64,000 nucleotides of DNA, from NCBI GenBank assembly GCA_029532415.1, contig JAQOTA010000020.1, positions 806,001-870,000 on the forward strand, given 5' to 3'. The translations under genes were made by a program, and so were the position numbers. The notes beneath the pieces were generated by a model that saw only the letters and a list, made by a program, of their open reading frames with translations, was not told the DNA's origin and made no database searches. Shown piece by piece: positions 20,975 through 31,868 of the stretch. How positions within the stretch are numbered: position 1 is the first letter of the stretch; every line of letters starts with the position of its first letter. The stretch is from Marasmius tenuissimus (taxonomy: Eukaryota; Basidiomycota; Agaricomycetes; Agaricales; Marasmiaceae).

Positions 20975-22899
20975 TCAAGCTGTCTGCTCCTTGGCCAAGA
21001 TCTCAGTGACCTTAGCGTCACGGGGGATCATCTTGATGCGGAAGGGAACGGGGGAACGACCAGAGAGACCGTCGTACTCCTTCAAGTCAATGGGCTCCTC
21101 GGGGATGGATTGGAGGTTAAACGCCCAGATGAGGCGAGCGACGACGAGGAAGATTTCACGCTCGGCAACCCACATACCAGGACAGATACGACGACTGGGG
21201 AAAGGAGAGTCAGTAAATTCACATATCCTTCAGTGTAAAATTAACGTACCCAACACCGAACATCCAGTGGTCACGCTCATATGGGTTGGCAAGGTTAGCA
21301 GACTCGGAGGCGAGAGTAGCGTCGTTGACGTATCGCTCGGGGTTGAACTTGAATGGCTCGGGGTGTCTGGCGGGGTCGTGGTGCATCGTGTAGGTGTTCA
21401 AAACAACGACGGTGTCCTTGGGGATGAATTGTCCTCGGTAGGTGAAGTCGGCAGAGTTCACGTGAGGAGTTCCGAGCCAGAATGGGTTGTGGCAACGCTC
21501 GACTTCCTTGATGATCGCGTGGATGAAGGGGAGGTTCTTCTCGTCTTCGATGGTAGGGAGACGGTTACGACCAACGACTCGGTCGACTTCCTCCTGAGCC
21601 TTCTTCTGGAACTCGGGGTACGACGGGATCAGGGCAGAGAACCACTGCATGATCGACGCGGTCTACAAAAATCTGTAAGATACAAAATCAAGCTGAGCCA
21701 AAAGAAATAACTCACTGTCTCGACTCCACCAATCATGAAGGCGGAAATCATGATAGCCATATCGAGATGATCAAGCTCTTCCTCCTCCTTGATTTCGATG
21801 AGGTGCTTGACCAAGCAGTCGGGAACCTTCTCGCCAGCCTTCATCCGCTTCTCCATGTCGTTGATCATTCCACCGTAGGTCTCGACGAGGTCCTTGTTGA
21901 GCTGTTCACCGCGCTTGATCATGTAGTTCCAGCTGCCGAGTTTCTGGAGGGCAGGGACGAAGTCAGTCAAGTTGGAGACGGGTCCAGTGCAGTTCATGAA
22001 TTCTCGGGAAAGTTTGAGGGCCTTGGCAACCAAAGGATCGTCGATGTTCTCAGTACGAATGCCGAAGGCGACGGTCAACATGTTGTTGAGACTGCATCGT
22101 CCAGCGTGGGGTTCTTAGAAGATCGGTGAGAACAACGTCATTACCGAAGAGAGGGCAAATACTCACGAGGGTTGATAGCAAGGGTACCGTTGCCGCCGTG
22201 AGCGAGAAGATCCTTGACGAGAATGGTAGCCTCGTAGTCGAGGACGTGGGTGTAGCCGTCGACAGCACGAGCAACGAGGGAGGTAGAAGCAATACGACGG
22301 TGCTTCCTCCACCTGTCATTGTAGGGCTAGGGAGAATTCTTGAACAAAGCGCTGACAATGTAAGGCGGTGTCGACTTACAGTAGCGGTGATACCACGTCC
22401 AACAAAGATCTTCTTTGACTTCAAGAACATCTCCTTTCGGGAAGAGAATACAGCACCGTTGGTAACCATGAGGTCCTAAGCGTCCGATGTGAGTACCCCG
22501 AATCTGCCAGTAGTTGACATATCGCTCATATCGCTCACCTTGACAATTTGAGGGTCTGAGATCATGACGAAGAGTTGGTTTCCGAGCCAGACGGAGTACA
22601 TAGGTCCATAGCGCTTGGCCCAGTGGTCCAAAGTGAGCTCGGGGAAGTGAGTAAGGAATGGATGGGATCCTGGGTAGTGTTCATCAGGTCTGCTGAGGTA
22701 CTTCGGCTCAAAAAAGACCCAACTCACCGACGATGGGGAGACCGACAGGTCCAGGAGGAATGCCGTTACCAGCAGCATCTTGAAGTCGCCCACCGAAGAA
22801 ATACTCCTTGATATTTTGGAAGTAAACAAAGATTGTTGCAAGAGCCGATGCGAAAACGACTGTCTGAAGAGACCCGAAGATCTGGAAGATTTCGGACAT
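20975..22899 (-). CDS. Cytochrome P450 monooxygenase
   Basis: Seven exons (22728-22899, 22539-22669, 22380-22475, 22167-22326, 21716-22113, 21250-21662, 20975-21194) close in phase and give 529 residues. A membrane anchor lies at about residues 10-28, then a proline hinge (IPPGPVGLPIVG). The I-helix shows GGVETT (315-320), the K-helix ExxR is EVER (372-375), and the heme loop is FGVGRRICPG (454-463) with Cys461 as the iron ligand; this loop is split by the last intron. Family role: endoplasmic-reticulum monooxygenase using O2 and electrons from P450 reductase. From memory the overall sequence is like Agaricomycete P450s often auto-named phenylacetate 2-hydroxylase; that name is not evidence of substrate. 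Confidence 0.95.
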
Positions 22900-23680
22900 G
22901 GTGTCGAGAGAACTTTTGCCGGGGTACACAAGAAAACTGGGTAAGGAAGGTGAGTAGGGAGTTCGATGGTTTTCTGACCTTACCCACTCGCCTTTTTGTA
23001 CCTCCTTAGACTGGCGTAAATAACCTGGGTCAGTAAGACTCCTGTTTTGTGAACGCCCTCGGTGTCCGCTTTCGGGAGGAGTCAGCTTTCGGTATTCCTG
23101 GCAACCGACGAATTGAAATTGATGGAAATGTAAGAATGTAACCAAAACAGTGCACGGATCAACCTGGGTCACCTATTGCGCATTCAAGTCTCACCGATGA
23201 TACACAAGCTTAAACACAAACCACGGTAAGCTTCGCTGACCATTGATACGCGCTCAATTCGTGGCCTGTTACGGCCTGCTGGCATTTTGGAGCTAACCTC
23301 GATGGAACGAGGCGTTTTGTCGAAAAAGTGAACAGTCTGAATTCGTCTGCATCAATGATACTACTCTTCCAACACGTTGCGCTCGGTGGATGGACTCATA
23401 CCTTTCCAGACCGATATACGTCACCTCGGAGCCAGTAAAAATCTTCGGTATAGCTCTATGCAGGCAATTGGCCGCAGCACCACGGCCTTGTCATCGTCGG
23501 GGATGTAGAGTGCTTCCCCCTGAGTGCCCGCTGAATCCTTTCTCCCAGCGCGAGAATGGATGGCCAAGCACTATAAGTATCTTCTCCCTGTACATTCATT
23601 CTTCCTAGAAATTCTCCCGCTCAATCCCTGAGGACTATGTGAGCGTTAACCCATTGTAGAATCCCGCTTTATACGTACCC
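22900..23680. other. Intergenic, upstream of the P450
   Basis: No exon chain recognised. It contains the P450 upstream region on the minus strand. Confidence 0.4.
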
Positions 23681-24254
23681 TTATCTCATTAGAACTTGGC
23701 TTGTTGCAACCAAAAAACACAACGCGATGCTCATGCATACGCACGCGTACTCAACATCAAAGTAGCCTTTGCGCACGGTAAAGAACACGCGCAACATTGG
23801 CTGCTGAAAAAAAATGGAAATTAAAACAAAAACAGATATTTGGACCGGAGTTGCATCACTCACGTTGACCAGGTACCGGACGACCGATCGCAGTCGCTTG
23901 TGCACCGCATCGTCCGCAGATCTGTGGGTGGTTACTTGTAGCGCGGGGGAGGAGAGCCAGAGTCCAATCTGAAGCATGGGTTTGAGGAAGGCTCCGTCTT
24001 CTAGAGCGAGGTATCTACAAACCAACCCATCATCTTTGTGTATACGCTAGTTGCATTTTTCTATGCCAGGGTTGGGAATTGCTACTCGGCCATTCGCGTT
24101 GACGGTTGAAGAGGCGTAGCGCGGATGAGAAGGCCGAAGCACCGCGGCCTGAGCGCAGTCGTCGTCGGAGTACGTCTATGGCATCCAGATTCCAGATAGT
24201 TCTAGCGATAGCACAGCCTGACTGAGTACCCCGTCGCAAAACCCAGTAAGCCAA
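23681..24254 (-). CDS. Possible small gene of unknown function
   Basis: Three open segments (24046-24254, 23864-24014, 23681-23803) can be joined with GT-AG borders in phase to give 160 residues. The second junction (YLVN to QPMLRVFF, a 60-nt intron with a pyrimidine-rich 3' end) looks good. The first would need a 31-nt intron, which is too short to trust. The C-terminal part is hydrophobic (ACVCMSIALCFLVATS) and could be a membrane segment. No family is recognised and it may not be a gene. Confidence 0.25.
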
Positions 24255-27200
24255 TCTGGAACGGTGAATAGGCTTTGTTTATACTCGTTAGGTAGGAGGC
24301 GTCCCCAGTTTAGTATACCCTCGACCGCTCATCGGTAATCCCCGCTTCACTGTCTTTATCTCCTCTTTTGTCCACTCAAGGGCTATGCTCTTATGCAATT
24401 CTCGACTTCGATTGTTCCACGCCCTGATGTAGACGCTGAAGTTTGGAAGTCGTGGTTGAACTTCAAGAGATGGTCAGACTCTAGAGAAGTCCTATATGTA
24501 CGATGGACCGGGGTTTGGGATCGACGTTGACCGATATGTGTGGGGATTGGTCATGATTCACTTGGGGCATCTAGAGCGTGTGGGGAACGCTCGTGAGGAG
24601 CACCCTATAATGTATTGTCAGATGCAGTACATCATACCGGGGGAACTAAGGGAAATAAAGAGCCTGGCCACATACCTTGGCAATGTCAGAACCAATCAGC
24701 CCAACCGACTCGGAATACTCTGCCCTCTGCCCTCTTCGACGATTGGTCCTTGTTAAGCACAGTTCTAGGCGCTCGACATTTGCCAAATAAGATTTTACCA
24801 TTCGTTGGCGTCGATACCAACAATGCGGGCGAAGATGATTGGAAGAATCAAGACGGTCAATGTAAGTCTGAATCAATAATGGTGGGCGAGTCTGGCAGTG
24901 GATCTCCATTGCCAATGATTATGCTGTGCGGGAATTCTCATCACGTGCGTCGCAGGCCCAGGACGCGTCCTCGTTCTGGACGCGTATTGGAGAGCCAGGT
25001 ATTATGGTAGTGATGCTCGTTCCTTTGTCAAGGTGATGCCCCCAAGTCATAACGTTGGGGGGATTAGCTTGAGAATCATCAATGCGATATTAACGTTTTA
25101 ACACTTCAGTTCTCGGAGCGAAACTTGAAGACCAGCAGTCAATATACATACATTGACAGTAAACCATAAGTCACCTATATGCAGAACTGTAGAAATTCAA
25201 GCTCGCAATGCTGCTGGTAATAGCTCGGAAGTAAGCATGAAACATGGGAATTCCGTGCCTGTGTTTGAACCACTTTTGACTGAGGCCGCGATGTTCTCGA
25301 ATGGGGCGCCTGTAGAAAGAAGCTGAGGTCGCCCCACAACTGTTCAACATATAAGATCATGTTACTTCTTGATATCACTACCCCACTGCTTCGTAAGTTA
25401 CCATGTATAGAGGAGCTTTGCCCATCTCGTCACAACCAAACCACATTTGTGGTTTCACTACGATACAAAAATCTCGTAGGGGAATTGAGCTTGACATGTA
25501 GAACAAGTTCTTGTCCTACAAAAATTGGACTTCTGTCAATCTCACGGTATTCAGGACATCGTGGGCACGGCCCACCGACGGAGACGTGTTGGGACCCCTT
25601 TCGACGATACCTTACAACCACATAGGTTAAAGACTCATGGCAATTCACAAGACCAGATTCACCCGTTGATTGACCACATGTTTGCGTTCCCTCTCGACTT
25701 ACTTCGAAGCATAACCCGTCTTCACTTTCTTCGGACTCCATGCGGCCTATGCACCTATGATCTCGCATAATGTCAGACGTCGGAGACAAATCTATGCAGA
25801 AAAGGGCCCTACAGACACGCCGACAACTAGTAGTCACTCGTCCGAAGAGTTCAGAATCAGTGACCGGAGATTGGGAAACAATCATATCACAGTTCTTTGT
25901 ACATCGTTCACCTTATCGTCTTGATTTGGGGTCAAATGGGGCCTAGGACTTCAGGATAGACTTGTTCATTGATGTGAACCAATAATCCATACTACTAGCC
26001 TTCACGATGCGCTCAAAGTCGATTGGGGTTGAGGTTGAGGGCTATCTCTCACGAACTAGTCGCTTGATCAGCAGTGTAGGACGGGTTTCACGGCAGTGGT
26101 TCCACTCCATTTAGAGCTCCGAAATACACGAGAGTCGCCATATTAAGCGGCGGGTGTCGGTGAGGCGCTCCGTATGTAGACGATGGCCATCTGTTTCCAA
26201 GCATCTCCTAGTAACAACGGTTGTTTCTCGGGTCCGACTGAGAATCGGCCCCGAACCCTAAAATTGGGAATGTCAATTATGAGCTTTCCCTCGCAGACTA
26301 TGTCTTCTCAAATGTGCAGCAAAGGAATCATCTGTCGGACCGACAAACGGGAGTTTAATAGTATTGAAACGCCCGACATTCGTCGCAGGGACCCACGTTT
26401 TACCTCACCCCGGCGGGAAAGAATCATATGAGCTGAAGTACTGATTCACAGTGGCGAGTAGATTTATTTGAGAAAAGAGACCCCGGAATTCTATTTGCCA
26501 CTGCTCGGAAGGGCCCCGGTTCTCGAATGTGTGTCACTACGCCCGTACCAGACCGCTGCTGGCAATTGCCCAACTTTCTTCCGCCCTCACGAAGAGAAAA
26601 CGGTACTATATCCACATCTGAGATCATCAGTATTGGAACGACGAATAGCCAGACCCAGGTCTTCCGTGTCGCGCGATGACACGGAGCTATCCACATACGG
26701 TATATCTAGAGAGGTCAGGTCTTGCGTTCAGTCTAGAGTTCGGGCCACAAGAAACCCAGCTGTAACCCAGCGAAGAGCATTTATTGTAGCTCCGATGAGG
26801 ATACGAGGCGTGCTATTCTACGTTGCAGGAAATGAAGGAGCGTGAAAATTCCAGAGCTATGTTTACCTGTGGGCGCCACTGGTAGGCGTCGATGATCACC
26901 TTCAACGACCCAAACGACCTAAATAAGAATACAACTTGGAGTAGATCATCGAGATCATTATTGAATACGGGAGCCGAGTTTTTGCTGAGACCCAAGCTCG
27001 AACGTAAATTGTTACCTATTTCCAGTCCATTTGAGGAGGCAGCTTGGCAATTGACCGCTTGATAGGGCATCGCGCGCCTGGCACGTGCTGGGAACTCTCT
27101 ATGACAAATTATCCGGCAAATTGAGACCGGACCGACAGTTTATTGACGGTTGTCACTGACCACCATGAGAACGCATACACTGCCTTTCATCAACATTGTG

Positions 27201-27303
27201 GATACGTTGACATCCACATTTATAGAACGACGAATAGGTTCATTGAGTCCAACGTCTCGCCTGACTCCTCTCTTCGATCGAACGCCGTCTACGATTCATC
27301 ACG
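24255..27303. other. Gene-poor stretch
   Basis: No convincing exon chain. The part from about 26040 to 26850 is one copy of a dispersed repeat listed separately. Confidence 0.4.
26040..26850 (+). repeat. Dispersed repeat, copy 1
   Basis: It aligns in the same orientation with about 51160-51980. Shared landmarks in order are GTGTAGGACGGGTTTC, GTATGTAGACGATGGC, TTGTTTCTCGGG with AATCGGCCCCGAACC, CTCGCAGACTATGTCTTCT, and CAGACCCAGGT with CGATGACACGGAGCTA. Both copies have frameshifts relative to each other and no shared long open frame. It looks like the relic of a mobile element or an old segmental duplication. No terminal repeats were found. Confidence 0.7.
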
Positions 27304-29421
27304 ATGCTGAAGCCCTGGAGGAAAAGAGTCAGCAGGAATTCGGGGGTGATGGTGAGCCTTCTGTTTCTGCTCGGGGTATCCAGTGCTCACTCTCCTTTCT
27401 TATAGCTAGGAAAACCCCCTTCGCTACTCAGCACATTCAGAATCCCATACGAGATACTAGCGCAGATATTCGAGTTGGCCGCTGTGGGGGAAACGGATAA
27501 CGGAGTCGCCTTTGATGTCTCCTCAACGCCCTGGAGATTGTCCAGGGTTTGTAGGTGGGTATATGCTATTGAGCACGGGCCACGACAGTTAATGGTTCCG
27601 ACAATCTTGTTACCACAGGACTTGGCGTAGTGTTGCCCAATCCTTGCCGATCCTTTGGACGACAGTGTCCATCGATACAACTTACCTGACTTCTCGGAGC
27701 CCTGAGGGCTGTAAATCAATTCTTCGGCTTGTGCTCTCGATGTCGAAGGATCAACCACTGTATATGCGGATTCACCTTTCATTTAGGGTTGCTACCGAGC
27801 CGGATGAGCGATGGCAAGATCTCGTGAATATCGCACGAGAGGAATGTCCGCGATGGTCTTCGTTGAACCTTCACATAGAAGAGGTCCGAGGACAATCCCC
27901 ACCCACGGCATTCCTGGACGTTCACCCTCCCTCCCCATCCTCCGGATTTGAAGCGCTGGAATCCATCGAGTTGCACTCGCTACATACATCCCATTACGAG
28001 CCATTGATCCAAGCGTTGCAACAGGCTCCTAGCCTTCGCCGAGCGGTGTTACGACCGTTCTGCTGTGGTGCTTCTCTCCACTTTGATGAACCGATGTCAC
28101 TCCCTTGGAAACAACTAACCCATCTAGAACTTGACAGTTGCAGGTTTGCTGTGGCAAGATCGTTCCAGTCAGGGCTTCCACTCCGCGAGACTTTGTCGGC
28201 GCTGCGGGAGTGCACTATGTTACAAACGCTGGTGATTATGGATCAGGATCTTCGAGACATGTCACTCGATCATTTGGATGATTCTGTACCCCAGTTTATC
28301 CAGCTGGAGAGCTTGAGAACGTTGGCAATTCATGTGAGGAAGGAGTGGACCGACGCGCTACCAGAGGGAGGGGAGGTGTGTCTGAGGCTCTTGGTGCCAG
28401 GGTTGAAACGGTTGGCTATACATGGTGTGAGATGGAATATGAGATCCGATTTGATGAGCGTGCTTGGGATGATCGAGAGGTCAGGGTGCGAAGTGGAGGA
28501 TCTTATACTCGGGGCGTTGATTGGGGCGGACGGGACGGTGGAGAGGGTACTTCGGTCACCTGGAATGAAGACGGTGAAAAGACTCTGGCTTCAGGGTCAG
28601 CCCAGAGAGATGCTGTTTGACGCTCTTGCTGCGGATCGGAGTTTACTACCATGTTTGGAGGTATTGGAACTGCATTGTGGGCATCAGGATGGAGCTGTGT
28701 GGCTCAGCCCTCCAGTAAGAAGTATTCTGGGTTTCTTGGATTCCAGGGCGCGGGAGTTGAAGGAGGTCCGTTTGTGGATATGTTTAGAAGCGGTCGACGC
28801 TGAGGAGGTCGAGATGGTGAATGAACTCGAGCTGGGCGAGAAGAGCTCAGGGGGTTGCAAGGTCAAAATCAACCGTCTGTCCAACCTCAGCAAGACGGGA
28901 AGCCTTCGAAGCCAAGTTCACGCAATTCGACAACTGGGGGGCCTTCTGAAAGAGACCTTGGTGCTTACCCAATTTGGAGGTCAAAGTGTCAATTTCCACG
29001 AGGTGAATCGCCTATTCTTGAGGATCGATGTATCGGACAGCTGACGCTGCCTGTGTTACAGAACATTTCGGTCATCGACAACATTTTTGCTGTGCTCGAA
29101 AACAGACTAAACTCGACTAGCTTCACCGACACAGAGCTGATGTGGGTAAGTAATTATCGTCTATCTCCTCGAAACTCTATTCATACTCTATCCTTTGACA
29201 TGAAGCTCGGAGAAGTCCAATATATTTTTCTAGCGATTGCAAGTAGTGCGATCACACTTCCTTGGACCGAGGACACAATGACCCGCGAGAAAGCACGCAA
29301 CCTCCTCGGAAAATTCCGACACACTCCGATACCTCGGGCATCGCCCAAATCCCGGTTGGAACGGTGGAACGGTGTCTTGACAAAGTTGAAGAGGGCATTC
29401 TCACGAACAGAGATGGACTGA
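27304..29421 (+). CDS. F-box protein, paralogue C (626 residues)
   Basis: Five exons (27304-27351, 27406-27554, 27619-29002, 29062-29145, 29206-29421) close in phase, with the same architecture as the genes at 16368 and 18516. The F-box reads FRIPYEILAQIFELA, then PWRLSRVCRTWRSVAQSLP and LW. The body shows CPRWSSLNLH, LESIELHSL and LVPGLKRLAIHGVRW. The conserved tail is VIDNIFAVLENR in exon 4, while the last exon has diverged and ends in a basic stretch. It is a probable SCF substrate receptor of unknown target. It lies about 7 kb from the tail-to-tail pair. Confidence 0.87.
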
Positions 29422-29912
29422 AAAGTTTCGATGAGTACCAATGACAATCTAAGTATGCCGAACTTATCTATTGAATGATGTGGAGACTCGGACGTCTTTT
29501 TGGAACTCGGGTGACCATCCGTCACCTAGCCTTACCGCAAAGCAATCGGCAAATGGTACCTCAATGAAACTGACAGTCACGCTTGAGCAGAGTGCGGGTC
29601 CATTAGAATCTGGACTAGGTAAGAAGCCGGCCCGATGGCTGACGAGGACTACCCATTCAAATCACTCAGTGTCTGTCGAAAGCTGAATACTTCAGTTGCA
29701 GCTACTGAATTAGCTCGAAGTGATTGTATAGGCAGAGCACGGGCTCGTGCTGACTACTGTAACTACCCGGAACCCTAACTAAAACCCAATAGTGAGGATA
29801 TCCGAGTCATTTGAAACCGTGGATGATAGTGGTGAAAACAAGCCTAGAGAAGATAAGAAACCGGCAGGGCGTGTGCCAGCTGCAGACACCAAAGGCACAT
29901 GAGTAAGATAGA
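29422..29912. other. Spacer between convergent genes
   Basis: It holds the 3' flanks of the F-box gene on the left and of the minus-strand gene on the right. Nothing else is seen. Confidence 0.4.
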
Positions 29913-31868
29913 CTAAAGTCGGGGGTGGGAGGTGGAGATCTCACCAGGTCGTGATGTAGACTTGCCAGCAGATTTCGGGGATTCCCATTCTGGTTCTACC
30001 AGTCAGAACGCGTCGAAGTCAGTCAAATGGAAGATATTAATGATAGATCTGACCTTGTTGTATCTGTGTGAATCGATCTAAGTCACTGAGGGGCTGGTAA
30101 ATATTCTGATAGTATCCTAAATGACGAGCAAAATTTGTTGTGCTCGGGTCAAAGCCTCGGAGGACTTGATATTGTTGTACGCGTTTGTAGCTGTGATTAG
30201 TATAGATTGAGGCGTGTTCGAGATCGAGGAAGTCAAGCTCCAGGGGGAGGCCAAAGGTGGAACAGGTCGCGGATGGGAGAGGAGACAGCCCATCTTCATC
30301 GAAAGACCAGAAGTGAAGCGAAGATGTTTTGTAATGGCCTGGGCACATGTCCAAAGGAGGCGGACACATGAAGAGGTAGATTGGTTGTTGAGACCGTCGG
30401 TGGCGTTGGACTTGAGAATCTGAGAAGTTGGGTCCCCCCAGCGAGGCGCCAGGTCGGATGACCTCTGAAAAGTGTTAGCAGGTGAACTCGAGTGGAGAGT
30501 AATCGACGTCGTGTGACGCACTGTAGACACTTAGATCGTCCTCTAGGGAAACTCCGCGAGCGTAAAAAATGGACCATACTTGCGATAGCCAGGCTTCCGT
30601 TGCGTCCCAATTCCAACACAGCAAAAGATGGGTCTCATCATCCGAAAGTGTGAATCTGCTCCAGGCGTTAGATGAGGAATTTAATAATCTGTAGCAACCT
30701 CACCTAGACAGTCCGTTTTCCAACACTCTTCGGTCTGAAAGACAATCACTCATGCTCTCCCAAGCGTTGCTTGCAACGGCAATGGGTGTGTTGGTTAGTG
30801 TCGAAATGACGGTCGGCTTGGAGACTCGCTCAGGCACGTCGCTCCGAACGCCCGAATCAGTAATAACTCGCATAACGACCCGGTCGACTTGCTTTGATTT
30901 GACACTCGCCAAGAAGCCTAATAAAACGTCTTCTTGGAGAAGTTCCGCAGTCAAAGGTAGATCAAGATCGTTGAAGACGACCGCAGAGAGGTTGGAGCGT
31001 GGCCCTGGTGGACCGCTGCAAAACATTCCTCTCCCGGTGTCCAGCCACAATTCTTCCATGGTGCAATCCAATCGCCACTATAACCATTTATTTCAATTGT
31101 GCTCAGATATGATGCTGAATACTTACGCTCAAGCTATCGAGGTACCTTTGAACCAGCAGCCCTGCGTCGCTTCTCAGTTGTGCAATGGGCATTAGTTCTA
31201 CAGTGAAGCATCAACTGAAATTCAACCTGAATGTGGGTAGACACATACCGTTATAGAGTATGAGTGATGGGATGTACGACTGGTTGTAACCATAGAGTTG
31301 CGATACGTTCGAAGTCCTACAATGAATTGAGCCACCGAATGGCGAGAACAGGAAGGATGCAACATACAGTTTTCTCGATAGTGCCCGAAAGTCTTCCTCA
31401 AAAGCCTGGAGTGAGCGAGTGTAAGCATTGGTCGAAGATGAGGGTATTCGGTGTAAAAAGTACCCTATGTGCTTCTGGCCCGCTGTACTGCACCACTGTG
31501 AACACCGCGTCGCTTTCCTTCAAAAGTCTCGCTACACAGACTGTCTTGTCAGCCCGGTGTTGTGAGCTCTGATGGTCCTTATTCAGGTCATCATCCCACT
31601 CTCGTGGGTATCGGTAGTAGCAGATATCCCTCAGTCTGAGGATCGCACCCCGCTTCACGGAGTAGAACTATGAACACAGACATTATTTCCTCCCCTTCTT
31701 CCAAACATCACTCTTGGAACTGACTTCGTCAAATTCCGTGCGCTTTTTGATCCGTTTTTGGATGATTTTGGTCGGGCCATTGTAGATGTGCTGGTCACCC
31801 TCGACGTGATTGAAGCTGCCACCAGCGATTGTGAAGTTCTGAGCGTTTTGAAAGAACGAGGAGGTCAT
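29913..31868 (-). CDS. Uncharacterised Agaricomycete protein with N-terminal GGxFxxVxGD motif
   Basis: Nine exons (31725-31868, 31464-31667, 31368-31405, 31249-31316, 31127-31197, 30704-31077, 30522-30655, 30054-30464, 29913-29989) close in phase and give 506 residues. The start reads FFQNAQNFTIAGGSFNHVEGD; the NFxIxGGxFxxVxGD pattern is, from memory, the N-terminal signature of many Agaricomycete NACHT/NLR-type proteins and related families. No P-loop follows. Next come GAILRLRDICYYRYPREWD, then SQLYGYNQSYIPSLILYNE, EELWLDTGRG, GVSLEDDLSVYK, IYLFMCPPP, SSLHFWSFDEDG and LRGFDPSTTNFARHLGY. I recall this order from a lineage-specific family without assigned function. There is no signal peptide or clear membrane segment, so a cytosolic location is likely. 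The last small exon is the least certain. Confidence 0.85.

Noticed and set aside
20862..21710. 282-codon plus-strand frame
   Set aside because: It lies antisense to P450 exons encoding the ExxR and heme motifs and has no domain of its own.
28345..28620. 91-codon Gly/Arg-rich plus-strand frame
   Set aside because: Alternative frame inside the third exon of F-box paralogue C.
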